Source of the DNA: Verrucomicrobiia bacterium
Lineage (GTDB): Bacteria > Verrucomicrobiota > Verrucomicrobiia > Opitutales > Cerasicoccaceae
NCBI GenBank assembly: GCA_030432235.1
Contig: JAUIHT010000004.1
Coordinates: forward strand, 248,001-312,000
Length of the DNA: 64,000 bases
Direction: 5' to 3'
In this document: piece after piece, positions 45,773 through 54,438 of the stretch
Position numbering within the stretch: the first letter of the stretch is position 1
Layout: every line of letters starts with the position of its first letter
The notes under the pieces: generated by a model
Told to the model about the DNA's origin: nothing
The model's input: only the letters and a program-made list of their open reading frames with translations
Databases searched by the model: none
Translations under genes and position numbers: made by a program

Positions 45773-48114
45773 GTTATGAATGCTATGGGCTCCTGAAAGG
45801 CCGCAAGGTCGTTGTTGACCATACGCATCTGAGCCAGTGCCAGGTGAAAAGCTAGAGTCGATTCGGCGCCCTGGTTTTCATTCACGCGATCCGCGTGCAG
45901 TGCATCACGGCAGCCTCCCGTTTTTGTGTCATAGAGCATCTGGCCAAGATCGTTGCGGCCCAGAAACCACTCGAAGGCAATGCGGGCGTGGTCGAGCCAA
46001 ACGGCATCCTCTGTCGTTCGGAAAGCCTCCAAGCATGCTGCCACGGTACCCTGAACCTCAATCGGCTGCTGGTCGAAATAGGCCCGCGTGCCATTGCGGT
46101 GACAGAACCCATCGGAGCCAATGGGTTGAAAATGTCCGGTTTCAGAAGTCTGGATGGTGACGAGCCAGCGCAACGCCCGCAGACCAATCCCGATGACATC
46201 GGGTCGTTCCATACTATGGCCACACTGGATCAAAGCCTGCGTTAGGCGGGCATTGTCATAGGTGGCGTCATCGGCCAACCAGTGCCAATCCCCCCGGGAG
46301 TGTTCGGAAAAGCGATTCAGCAGTTTTTCAACCAGTAAAGCTCGCATCCGCTTGGCTGGTTGGTCGTCGGGATGCTTACGCAGATAGGCGTCAATGCCCA
46401 GCAAGGCAAAGGCCCAAGTACGTGGATGGACCAATTCGGCAACCGGTGGCAGCGCCTGTGTGAAGAGCTCCTCCGCTAGAAGTGAGACGCCTCGGTTGCG
46501 CGTCTGTTCGACACAGAGGCCGAGAGCCCAAAGGGCACGACCGTGGGAATCCTCGGATCCCATTTCCTCAAGCCAATTACGATTGTAGCCCATGAAGTTA
46601 CGGAATCGTTTGGTGTCGGGGTGGAGCGCATAGGCGAGGAAGGCCATATAACTCGTGGCAAGCGTATCCAAAGCGGGTGTCGTCTCACCCAGTTGGTCCC
46701 AGCTAAAGGTTAGGATGAGGGCGCGGGCATTGTCGTCGGTACAATAGCCGTGTGAGTAATTCGGAAGTGAGTAAAGGGCGTGTTGCATCATGCCCGTGGA
46801 GTCACTCATGCGAAGCACGTGATCGACGTTGATGGGGGGCAGGCCGATGGGTTCTTCAGCCAGTGTCCTGACCAGAAGCGCCTGAGGCTGTGAGGCTTCA
46901 TGATGCACACGGGCTTGAGCAAAACTTTCTTGATAGTGCTCAGCTGCCCGACTCCAGATCATTTCTCGACCGAGTTGATAGGCACGCTGGCGCATGGTTT
47001 GCCTCCTTTGACTATCGCGAAGCAAAGCGCATACTTCCCGGGTAATGGCCTCGCTATCAGCAAAGGGAACAATCGCACCACGGCCATCGGTCAGAAGCTC
47101 GGACGCGTGCCAATAGGGCGTAGAGATCACGGCCTTGCCGGCTCCGAAAGCATAGGCCAGAGTGCCGGAGACAATCTGCCGCTCATTCAAGTAAGGCGTC
47201 AGGTAAATATCGGACGCGCCTATGAAGTCGGTCAACTCGGCTAAATCGGCGAACCGATTATAGAAGATGACATGCTTATCCACCCCTTTTCTCTTGGCGA
47301 GGCTTTCCAAGCCGATGCGATAGGCTTCGCCCTCATCGCGAAGCAGATTCGGGTGAGTGGCCCCTAACACCATGTAGACAACTTGCGGAAACTCCGCGAC
47401 AATCGCGGGTAAGGCATTGATCACATGTTCGATACCCTTATTGGCTGAAAGCAGTCCAAAGGTGAGTAAGACAAGCCTATCCTCCATGGCGAAGAGGCCC
47501 TTATAGACCCCGGGCTCCTCAAAGGGTACGTCATGAATGCCATGTGCTATGACATCGATCTTGTCGCTGGGCGCGCGATAGGTTTCGCGCAGCATCAATC
47601 TGCCGCGCTCAGTCATCACCACAAGCCGACTGGATTCCTCAATTAGAATCTCCATTACTTTGCGTTGCTCCGGGCTTGGGTCATGGAGGATGGTATGAAG
47701 CGTTGTCACGACTGGCATTTTCAGCGCACGTACCAAGGCCAGGATATGGCCACCGGCGCTCCCTCCAAAAATGCCATACTCATGCTGAAGACAAACAACG
47801 TCCGCGTTGCTGCGATTCAAGAATTCCGCTGCCCGTTCGTAACTGTCGATATCCTGAGCGCGAATTTTGAAGACCACTTCTGGCGGATAATCATCGTTAT
47901 CGCCGCTCTGGCAGAGGGCGACGACTTGTGAGCAGTTTTCTCCATATTGAGCTGCCACCGCATGACGCAAATCGTGGGTAAACGTCGCTATCCCGCATTT
48001 GCGGGGCAGGTAGGTCCCCACAAAAGCGACTTTCATTGCCTCCGTGGGCAGTAGAATTGGCTCGCAAGTGCGGGCTTCTGATCGCTGGCCATTGCAGACG
48101 TGTCTTTCGATCAT
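45769..48114 (-). CDS. GT4 glycosyltransferase fused to a C-terminal alpha-helical glycosidase-like domain
   Basis: In 781 residues, positions about 28-420 form a GT-B enzyme: K-V-A-F-V-G-T-Y-L-P-R-K-C-G-I-A-T-F at the start, L-Q-H-E-Y-G-I-F-G, T-F-G-L-L-S-A-N-K-G and the acceptor-site region Y-A-F-G-A-G-K-A-V-I-S-T-P. From about 430 a second domain begins (H-V-L-R-M-S-D-S-T-G-M-M-Q-H-A, Y-C-T-D-D-N-A-R-A) that resembles an alpha/alpha-barrel glycan-processing domain. Start: the ATG at 48114 is within the preceding small gene (4-bp overlap); an inner ATG at M-K-V-A-F-V is also possible. It makes or edits a polysaccharide together with GH130. The donor sugar is unknown. Confidence 0.85.
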   Translation of the reverse strand: MIERHVCNGQRSEARTCEPILLPTEAMKVAFVGTYLPRKCGIATFTHDLRHAVAAQYGENCSQVVALCQSGDNDDYPPEVVFKIRAQDIDSYERAAEFLNRSNADVVCLQHEYGIFGGSAGGHILALVRALKMPVVTTLHTILHDPSPEQRKVMEILIEESSRLVVMTERGRLMLRETYRAPSDKIDVIAHGIHDVPFEEPGVYKGLFAMEDRLVLLTFGLLSANKGIEHVINALPAIVAEFPQVVYMVLGATHPNLLRDEGEAYRIGLESLAKRKGVDKHVIFYNRFADLAELTDFIGASDIYLTPYLNERQIVSGTLAYAFGAGKAVISTPYWHASELLTDGRGAIVPFADSEAITREVCALLRDSQRRQTMRQRAYQLGREMIWSRAAEHYQESFAQARVHHEASQPQALLVRTLAEEPIGLPPINVDHVLRMSDSTGMMQHALYSLPNYSHGYCTDDNARALILTFSWDQLGETTPALDTLATSYMAFLAYALHPDTKRFRNFMGYNRNWLEEMGSEDSHGRALWALGLCVEQTRNRGVSLLAEELFTQALPPVAELVHPRTWAFALLGIDAYLRKHPDDQPAKRMRALLVEKLLNRFSEHSRGDWHWLADDATYDNARLTQALIQCGHSMERPDVIGIGLRALRWLVTIQTSETGHFQPIGSDGFCHRNGTRAYFDQQPIEVQGTVAACLEAFRTTEDAVWLDHARIAFEWFLGRNDLGQMLYDTKTGGCRDALHADRVNENQGAESTLAFHLALAQMRMVNNDLAAFQEPIAFIT

Positions 48115-48377
48115 TTCGCTCCGTGCCCTTTTCGCGCTGGGGCTACTTTAGCGGGACTATCGAGTGCCTCTGCCTGCCGCTCGGGATCTGACTCGCCCGT
48201 TACCTCTCGCTTTGCTTGTTCATAGTCACTCTGCTCGACTTGAGACGGCGTTCGACCAGCGCGTAAAGCGAGTTCACGTGTGCGTAGATTGACTATGGCG
48301 CGGGTGACACGCCCGTAACAGGACTTATTTCCTGACTGCAAAAATCTGCTGGGAGCGTTATTTTTCATTTTTGCCAA
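48111..48377 (-). CDS. Small basic protein, DUF2934-like
   Basis: The 88-residue, charged, cytoplasmic-looking protein has the segment R-T-R-E-L-A-L-R-A-G-R-T then D-Y-E-Q-A-K-R-E-V-T-G, similar in style to small DUF2934-type proteins of stress-related clusters. I am not certain of the family. It leads the three-gene minus-strand unit (small protein, GT4, GH130), each overlapping the next by 4 bp. It diverges from the DUF3309 / PTS enzyme I operon. Confidence 0.65.
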   Translation of the reverse strand: MAKMKNNAPSRFLQSGNKSCYGRVTRAIVNLRTRELALRAGRTPSQVEQSDYEQAKREVTGESDPERQAEALDSPAKVAPARKGHGAK

Positions 48378-48571
48378 TCAGAATACGCTTATTAATCGGC
48401 CCCAGCAATGGGGTGTTACCCGTATAACCGAGACATCACTGGGTCTATTGTTGACTACCATTCAGGTAGGGAAAGACCCCGTACCAACCCAACGCAAAAT
48501 AGAGTATGATATGCGCCGGAGGAAGTCCAGGCAGAGACAAACTCTCTCATCATTTAAATAGAAAGCACATC

Positions 48572-48727
48572 ATGTTAGGGACTTTACTCATTATTTTGCT
48601 ATTACTCCTCTTGGTTGGGGCGGTTCCGATTTGGCCCTACAGTCTGAAATGGGGAACACGTCCAGCTAGCGTGCTAGGCCTGCTTCTGGTTATCGTGATC
48701 GCGCTTCTGGTGCTGGGGCATATTTGA
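48572..48727 (+). CDS. DUF3309-family small membrane protein
   Basis: The ATG at 48572 gives a 51-residue protein with two hydrophobic helices around V-P-I-W-P-Y-S-L-K-W-G, the compact pattern of DUF3309. The frame is open further upstream, but that part is not family-like. It sits 19 bp before PTS enzyme I, likely in one transcript. Function is unknown; such proteins often appear in stress-response clusters. Confidence 0.8.
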   Translation: MLGTLLIILLLLLLVGAVPIWPYSLKWGTRPASVLGLLLVIVIALLVLGHI

Positions 48728-48746
48728 GCACACTAAGCTTATTGGT

Positions 48747-50429
48747 ATGTCCGAAGAAAATTCAAAAGCCATATTGCAAGGCAAAGTAATCTCCCCCGGC
48801 TTGGCGGAGGGAAAAACCTTCGTTCTTAGAAACAGACTCAGTCAGTTGGATGCACCGGGGTTGATTGAATTCAAAGATATTGAGCAGGAACTCGAATATC
48901 TCGATGACGCGACAGCATCGATTTCCCAAGGGCTCCTTTTTCTTGCCACAAAAGTGGAGAAGGAGATGAATTCACGACTTGCATCGGTATTTGAGGCGCA
49001 TCAGCTCATGCTCAACGATCCCCTGCTCAAGCTGGAATTACAGGCTGAAATACGGGAGAATCTGGTCAGTGCAAGCAGCGCGGTGAAGGCCGTCTTCCTC
49101 CGCTGGGAAAAGCGCTTTCAGATGATGGAATCCCAGATCGCGCAACATAAGGGTGATGATATGCGTGACCTTTCCAATCGCTTGTCAAATGAACTTTCCG
49201 GGATAAAGATTCATCCGTTGGAGAATATCCCAGCCGGATGTATTCTGGTGGCTACTCGTTTGCTGCCTTCCGACACGGTTCACCTGTCGCAGCATTCCGC
49301 CTCAGCGGTCCTTCTGGAATACGGCGGAGCCGGTTCGCACGCGGCATTGTTTGCGAGAGAAATGGGCCTGCCCTGTATCGCGGGCATTGCAGATATTATT
49401 AAAAAAATTCCAACGGGTGCCTTAACTCTGGTGGATGCGCATAAAGGCGAAGCGATCATCCATCCCGAAGCGGAGGACGCAGAGGAATTTCATTCTAAGG
49501 TTCATAAACAGCAAAAGCTTTTTGCCGAGGCCAGGCAGAAAGCTCATGAACAAGCTGTAACCCAAGATGGAGTAGCCATTAGTGTCCTCGCAAATGTGGG
49601 TTGCCGCGCTGATACCGAAAAAGCGATGGAAAATGGCGCAGAGGGCATCGGGTTGTATCGTACGGAACACGCCTATATGGGCCGCATAACGCCACCCAGC
49701 GCGGATGAGCTTTTTGACGAAATGCGAGACACACTGGCTCCGGCCATAGGCAAACCCATCTGTGTGCGGATTCTAGACATTGGAGCAGACAAACTGCTTC
49801 CCTTTACCGGTTTCCTGGCGGAATCAAATCCCGCACTGGGACGCCGTGGAATCCGCTTTCTACGCGAATACCCCAATCTTCTGGAAACGCAATTGCGGGC
49901 CGTGCTGAAACTTACCAGTGAGTTTGATATAAGTCTTCTTGTTCCCATGGTCACTCTCCCCAGTGATATGGCGATGGTAAAGGAAGCGTTGAAGCGCCTG
50001 GGCGCGGAATTGGGCCTCGCCGTCCTTCCCCCGCTCGGGGCCATGATCGAAACCCCGGCGGCGGCACTTTCAGCCCGGCGTTTGGCGCTCTATGCGGATT
50101 TTTTTAGTTTCGGCACCAACGATCTGATTCAGTATACTTTTGCCTCCGACCGGGACAATGCGGCCGTCGAGCAGTATACAGTGAATTCTAGCGAGGTCAT
50201 CCTCCGGCTGTTGCGAATCGTGCATGAGGATGTCCCGGACATGCCACTTTCTGTTTGCGGGGAGTTGGCCGGAGGCAAGGAACATATTGCCGCTCTCCTG
50301 GGATCTGGGATTCGTGCACTCAGTTTGGCATCGCCATTGATACCGGCCATCAAGGAAGTCATTCGTGGCGTAACGCAGGTTAACGTCTCAGAGGATTCAC
50401 ACCTGGCTGAAAAAATGATGCTGATCTGA
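48747..50429 (+). CDS. ptsI: PTS enzyme I (phosphoenolpyruvate-protein phosphotransferase)
   Basis: The 560-residue protein is the normal length. Near residue 10 it has G-K-V-I-S-P-G-L-A-E-G. The phospho-accepting site is G-G-A-G-S-H198-A-A-L-F-A-R-E, altered from the common G-G-x-T-S-H-T-A-I. The PEP-binding half has G-A-E-G-I-G-L-Y-R-T-E, G-T-N-D-L-I-Q-Y and L-S-V-C-G-E-L-A-G with the catalytic Cys. It phosphorylates HPr-type proteins with PEP. No HPr or EII gene is in the window, so it may serve a regulatory phosphorelay. It lies between DUF3309 and a transglutaminase-like gene. Confidence 0.9.
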   Translation: MSEENSKAILQGKVISPGLAEGKTFVLRNRLSQLDAPGLIEFKDIEQELEYLDDATASISQGLLFLATKVEKEMNSRLASVFEAHQLMLNDPLLKLELQAEIRENLVSASSAVKAVFLRWEKRFQMMESQIAQHKGDDMRDLSNRLSNELSGIKIHPLENIPAGCILVATRLLPSDTVHLSQHSASAVLLEYGGAGSHAALFAREMGLPCIAGIADIIKKIPTGALTLVDAHKGEAIIHPEAEDAEEFHSKVHKQQKLFAEARQKAHEQAVTQDGVAISVLANVGCRADTEKAMENGAEGIGLYRTEHAYMGRITPPSADELFDEMRDTLAPAIGKPICVRILDIGADKLLPFTGFLAESNPALGRRGIRFLREYPNLLETQLRAVLKLTSEFDISLLVPMVTLPSDMAMVKEALKRLGAELGLAVLPPLGAMIETPAAALSARRLALYADFFSFGTNDLIQYTFASDRDNAAVEQYTVNSSEVILRLLRIVHEDVPDMPLSVCGELAGGKEHIAALLGSGIRALSLASPLIPAIKEVIRGVTQVNVSEDSHLAEKMMLI

Positions 50430-50439
50430 CATTTCCGTT

Positions 50440-51321
50440 ATGCAGTTTGAAATTTCTCACCTCACACGATACAGCTATGATCGGTCTGTGCGGCTCATGC
50501 CTCACCTGATTTACTTGCGCCCACGTGAAACCCCGCTTTTGAAAGTGAACCGTTTTGAGTTCACCTTTTCGCCTCAAGCTCAAGTATCCTGGATGCGGGA
50601 CGACTTTGACAACCTGCCGGCCAGTGTTCGCTTTTCCAGCGATTCTGCGACCCTTGAAATTCATTCCCGGTGCGGTATCACTACTGCCGATACTGAACCA
50701 TTCGACTTTCTGGTCAGGGACACTGCGCTCTTGTTTCCCTTTGATTACGAGCCATTGCACCGGTTCAATCTCTCCATTTATCTCATGCCGCCGACGGCTG
50801 ATATCCAAGAGGCATTGCGAGGTTGGCTCGAACAACGCTTTACTGTTCGCCCCCGGGAAACAGTTGCCTGGCTCTTTGCGCTCAACCAAGTCCTTCATCA
50901 AAGTCTTCGCTACCAGCGCCGCGAGGATCAAGGCATTCAGGATTCGATGACCACGATGCGCCTCGGTTCAGGCTCCTGTCGGGATTATGCCGTGCTGTTG
51001 GTGGAGTGCGCCCGCACCCTCGGCTTGGCGGCACGTTTCGTTAGCGGCTATCTCTTTGACTCTGCGATTAACGGCTCTTCGCCCGGAGACATGCACGCCT
51101 GGGTCGAAATATTCCTGCCCGGCGCGGGCTGGCGGGGAATGGATCCGACGCACGGCATTTTCTGCACAAACGCTTATGTGCCCGTCGCCCAGGCAGTCGT
51201 GGCCGAGAGCGTCAATCCCATCCAAGGGGCGTTTGTTAGCGCCGCCCCTGCCGTCGCGCAGTTGAGCGTGGATGTACGTGTGAGGCAGGCGGTTCTGGCC
51301 CTGACGGGTGGCGAACCGTGA
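50440..51321 (+). CDS. Transglutaminase-like protease-fold protein
   Basis: The 293-residue protein has the bacterial transglutaminase N-terminal sandwich (Y-S-Y-D-R-S-V-R-L-M-P-H, L-R-P-R-E-T-P) followed by the catalytic core: G-S-C180-R-D-Y-A, H219-A-W-V-E and the Asp at 235 in M-D-P-T-H-G, a complete Cys-His-Asp triad. There is no signal peptide. The family includes peptidases and amidases. It follows ptsI by 10 bp, so it is co-transcribed. Its link to the PTS protein is not known. It converges with the response regulator gene. Confidence 0.88.
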   Translation: MQFEISHLTRYSYDRSVRLMPHLIYLRPRETPLLKVNRFEFTFSPQAQVSWMRDDFDNLPASVRFSSDSATLEIHSRCGITTADTEPFDFLVRDTALLFPFDYEPLHRFNLSIYLMPPTADIQEALRGWLEQRFTVRPRETVAWLFALNQVLHQSLRYQRREDQGIQDSMTTMRLGSGSCRDYAVLLVECARTLGLAARFVSGYLFDSAINGSSPGDMHAWVEIFLPGAGWRGMDPTHGIFCTNAYVPVAQAVVAESVNPIQGAFVSAAPAVAQLSVDVRVRQAVLALTGGEP

Positions 51322-51336
51322 AAAATGGAAGAGGCA

Positions 51337-52014
51337 TCAAGTGGTTGTTACTTGAATATTGCTTTCGATAACGCCCGTGGCAATTGCATGGCGGGTCAGG
51401 CCTGCGGTATCATGGATGTCGAGCTTATCCATGAGTTGCTGCCGGTGCTTTTCGACTGTCTTGATGCTGATACCGAGGAGAACGGCGATTTGTTTGTTAG
51501 CAGAGCCTTCGGCTACGAGTTGCAGGACCTCCGCCTCACGCGTAGTCAAGGAGCGCCTGGCTTTCGCGGGGCAGGTGCCCGACTCGCGAGCTTTGCGTTC
51601 CGCGTTCCTGATGCGTTTGGTGATGGCTTTGCTGAAATAAGGGCGTCCATCGGCGATTTCCTGAATGGCGTGGGCTAGCACCTCCCCGGAGTTCTGTTTC
51701 AAAATGTAACCAGAGGCGCCAACTGACGCCATATGTGAGACATATTCGTCATCACAGTAAGCGGAGAGTACCAGCACTTTGGAGTTGGGTGAAACAGCCA
51801 GTATCTGTTTGGTCGCTTCGAAGCCGTTGAGTTCAGGCATGGCGATGTCCATCACGACCACATCTGGACGCATTTTGCGGGCGATATCCACCGCCTCCCG
51901 TCCGGTTGAGGCTTCACCTATGACATCAAAGACGTCTTTCAAGTCCAGCAAGGTCCGCAGTCCCTCGCGGACGATAGCGTGATCCTCGGCCAATAACACA
52001 GTGATTCGCTTCAT
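51337..52014 (-). CDS. NarL/FixJ-type response regulator
   Basis: In 225 residues an N-terminal receiver domain has the acidic pocket E10-D11, the phospho-acceptor D56 in V-V-M-D-I-A-M-P and a conserved Lys near 106. A LuxR-type HTH follows at the C-terminus (L-T-T-R-E-A-E-V-L-Q-L-V-A-E-G-S-A-N-K-Q-I-A). It pairs with the histidine kinase gene, whose stop overlaps its start by 4 bp. Targets are unknown; the adjacent transglutaminase / PTS cluster is a candidate. Confidence 0.93.
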   Translation of the reverse strand: MKRITVLLAEDHAIVREGLRTLLDLKDVFDVIGEASTGREAVDIARKMRPDVVVMDIAMPELNGFEATKQILAVSPNSKVLVLSAYCDDEYVSHMASVGASGYILKQNSGEVLAHAIQEIADGRPYFSKAITKRIRNAERKARESGTCPAKARRSLTTREAEVLQLVAEGSANKQIAVLLGISIKTVEKHRQQLMDKLDIHDTAGLTRHAIATGVIESNIQVTTT

Positions 52015-53159
52015 GGTTTTACGCTAGCGGTGGATTTAAATGGGATCTCGGCTCGCACGGTGGTGCCCTTTCCGGGAACAGAAGTAACGGTGAATTTGCC
52101 TCCAGCCATCTCGATTCGCTCACGCATGCCCAGTAAACCGAGCCGCTTATGAGTTCGGGACGTCAGAATACGTTCTACCGGGAAAGACTTACCATCGTCT
52201 TTGACCTCAAGACGAATACCTTCAGGGGTTTTTTGAATACGTACGATAGCGATTTGCGCATGGGCATGACGGGCCACATTTGTGAGCGCCTCCTGCGCTA
52301 CACGGTAAAGCATGGTGCGCTGATTATTGTCCAGAGCCTCGATGCCGGGAAACGCTGTAAAGTGAATCCGCAACCCTTTACTGCCGGGCAGATCCTTGAT
52401 GAAGGAGCGTAGAGTTGGAATGAGCCCCAGATCATCGAGCATTGTGGGGCGCAGTTTGCGTGCATAGCGATGCACGACTTTGACTGATTTCTCAACCAAG
52501 CGCTGGGTTCGGGTGATGTTGCGTTGCAGCTCACGCTTGTTTGTTACCCCGGTTTCTTTGAGTGCGGCCAGTCGCACATTTATGCCGACCAGGATTTGCC
52601 CCACCTCGTCATGCAGCTCACGGCTGATTTCCTTGCGCTCTTCTTCCTGTGCCATCAGTAGCTCATGCGTGAGACGCTGCAATTCAGCCTGGAGTCTCTG
52701 AGAATCGGCCAAAAGCTGCTTGTTTCGCTGGACTTCAAGCGCAAGCTGCTCAACACTAAGCTGCTTCGTTGCATTCGCGGACTGTATTTGGCGTTGGCGC
52801 TCCTCTTCGAAGGGTCTCATCGCCTCAAGTAAAAAATTCTCTACTGGTGGAGCGGTTTTCTCTTCAGTCTGACCGGCGTTGGTCGAAGGTGGCTCTGATA
52901 GAGTAGCTACTGCCTGGGTATGCGCACGGACAAGCTCGAAAATATTCATCCCAAGGGCAACACCTTCGCCTCCCAATGAACGTGCCAACTGTGAAGTTGA
53001 ACGCCTGCCGGTCCGCCACATCATATGCTCTTTCAGAGAATTTTGATAGCGTTGCAAAAATGAAGCTTTAGCATCGTGAGCCATGGCTACGTCACTGTAG
53101 GGGAAGCTTGAGAGCGAGAGTCCCATGCCCTTGTTGCAGGCAGTTCTTTGCTTCCGCAT
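52011..53159 (-). CDS. Soluble NarL-partner histidine kinase with RsbU-like N-terminal region
   Basis: The protein has 382 residues, or about 357 if it starts at the inner ATG 53084. The C-terminal half is a HisKA_3 / HATPase kinase: E-L-H183-D-E-V-G-Q with the phospho-His, R-V-A-Q-E-A-L-T-N-V-A-R-H-A-H (N box), D-D-G-K-S-F and G-L-L-G-M-R-E-R. No transmembrane segment is present. The N-terminal region (F-L-Q-R-Y-Q-N-S-L, G-V-A-L-G-M-N-I-F) resembles the small helical domain of RsbU-type phosphatases, so it may sense a cytoplasmic partner protein. A coiled-coil-like Gln/Leu-rich stretch lies at about 110-175. Confidence 0.87.
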   Translation of the reverse strand: MRKQRTACNKGMGLSLSSFPYSDVAMAHDAKASFLQRYQNSLKEHMMWRTGRRSTSQLARSLGGEGVALGMNIFELVRAHTQAVATLSEPPSTNAGQTEEKTAPPVENFLLEAMRPFEEERQRQIQSANATKQLSVEQLALEVQRNKQLLADSQRLQAELQRLTHELLMAQEEERKEISRELHDEVGQILVGINVRLAALKETGVTNKRELQRNITRTQRLVEKSVKVVHRYARKLRPTMLDDLGLIPTLRSFIKDLPGSKGLRIHFTAFPGIEALDNNQRTMLYRVAQEALTNVARHAHAQIAIVRIQKTPEGIRLEVKDDGKSFPVERILTSRTHKRLGLLGMRERIEMAGGKFTVTSVPGKGTTVRAEIPFKSTASVKP

Positions 53160-53209
53160 GTAAGGAACATAGGCCAGCCCCAGGCCGATAGCGAGGAGTC
53201 ATTTATGGG

Positions 53210-53512
53210 GTGATGACCTACTGGCTTCCAACTCTTGAGGCCCCAAAGATTGACCCTGATCGGGCTAATGGAATAGATTTTCGAGCCAGTTCTCCAGGGA
53301 GTAATATGCCCGCAGGTGTCGGTGAGTATAATATTTCGAAGCTTGGAATCCCGCTAGATATGATTCACGGTGTATATCTACATAGCTTGGAGAGTCGCAC
53401 GATTACCGAATTTGCCTTTGTGCTGGGGTTGAAAGATGCCAACGAGCATGAACGGTTAACCGGGACAGCACCACGAGGCGGGCTAGGTGTTTCGTTGTTC
53501 AGTAAGATATAG
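53210..53512 (+). CDS. Possible small protein or gene remnant, unrecognised
   Basis: A 100-residue frame opens with M-M-T-Y-W-L-P-T-L. The text has no low-complexity or shadow character (I-P-L-D-M-I-H-G-V-Y-L-H-S-L-E-S-R and F-A-F-V-L-G-L-K-D-A-N), but I do not recognise it. It lies in a gene-poor stretch beside the intron remnant and may be the end of a decayed gene. Confidence 0.3.
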   Translation: MMTYWLPTLEAPKIDPDRANGIDFRASSPGSNMPAGVGEYNISKLGIPLDMIHGVYLHSLESRTITEFAFVLGLKDANEHERLTGTAPRGGLGVSLFSKI

Positions 53513-53607
53513 GCGAGATTAGCTCCTGAATACATAACATGGAGGGTTGGTAGCTGAGAAGCTTTTCAATGCGTAAAAATAGTGGCATCATTCATGCCAT
53601 GGTGCTA

Positions 53608-54234
53608 GGTAGAGCCGCCCATTGCTGGGCGACTCCCCCCACAGACCCGGACGTGCACGTTTGAGGTTCTCGGTGTAACCATCGTGTTTCCCGTTTACGA
53701 TTCTCATTCTCAGACCTTTCCCTTCCCTACAGCGGCTCCCGGTGAGTCCGGTTCGCCGCCTACTAACGGTACTATGAAAAGGCTACGACTTCCCATCGGC
53801 GATACGTCCGCCTCGGTTTTGCTTCGGTATGACGCTCCTTGCTTACGCAAGACACCGGTGGGATCTCCCATGTTCCCGGAATGCCCCTGCTTTATGCCTA
53901 TGCCGTGCTCTTAGACTCCGGGCGGACTCTTGACCACCGTGGCCTGCCGTATCTGACTACGGTCTTATTGTAGTAGCCGAGCGCCGTCCCCTCAAAAGAG
54001 CCAAGCAAGAGGACTCCATCCAAACATACCTATTTCGAAGCTCAATTACACAGCCTCAGCATCACCTGTCTACGCTTCATGCCTTCGTTGCCTCCGGCTA
54101 TGCAAGACTCGGTTCTGACTGTTTGCCTAACGCTATCAGACGGGACTCTCACCCGCTGGGCATCTGCTCTGATTTTCAATGAACGATTTTCTTTGCTACG
54201 TCATGTCCCATTAGACTGGGCTTGCATGGCGCAA
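53608..54234 (-). mobile_element. Group II intron remnant lacking its reverse transcriptase
   Basis: On the minus strand the 5' side shows TTGCGCC near the expected GTGCG start and AGCGGGTGAGAGTCCCG (54157-54141), typical domain I text. It then has GATCCCACCGG, as found before intron-encoded RT genes. Near the 3' end CGTGCACGTCCGGGTCTG is followed by GGGGGG and a hairpin GCCCAGCAATGGGC ending CTACC (to about 53608), like domains V-VI. No RT/maturase frame is present, and the 5' half of domain V is not found. I conclude an internal deletion. Ends are approximate. Confidence 0.55.
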
Positions 54235-54438
54235 TGGCCTGTAGGTTGATATTTATCGGCTCCTGACTCAGGTACGAAATTGCTCACGTTGCGTAAATTG
54301 ACCACCATTTTGACTTCACCGACGGACTCGACTACACTTCAATCCCATCCCACAAAATCACTCTCTGGGCTTGCCCAGTTCCAATAACTTCGCAAAATCA
54401 AACACTGCCGAACATCCCATAGCCATATCACTTCTTGT

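Larger units (their letters stand above)
53160..54438. other. Gene-poor region of about 1.3 kb
   Basis: Between the kinase gene start and the next glycan gene there is only the doubtful 100-residue frame and the intron remnant. From 54235 to 54438 I see no gene or clear site. The region separates the housekeeping-like segment from the second sulfatase locus. Confidence 0.5.

Noticed and set aside
53684-53914. 76-residue frame within the intron-like region.
   Set aside because: No recognisable family, and the opposite strand reads better as structured intron RNA.
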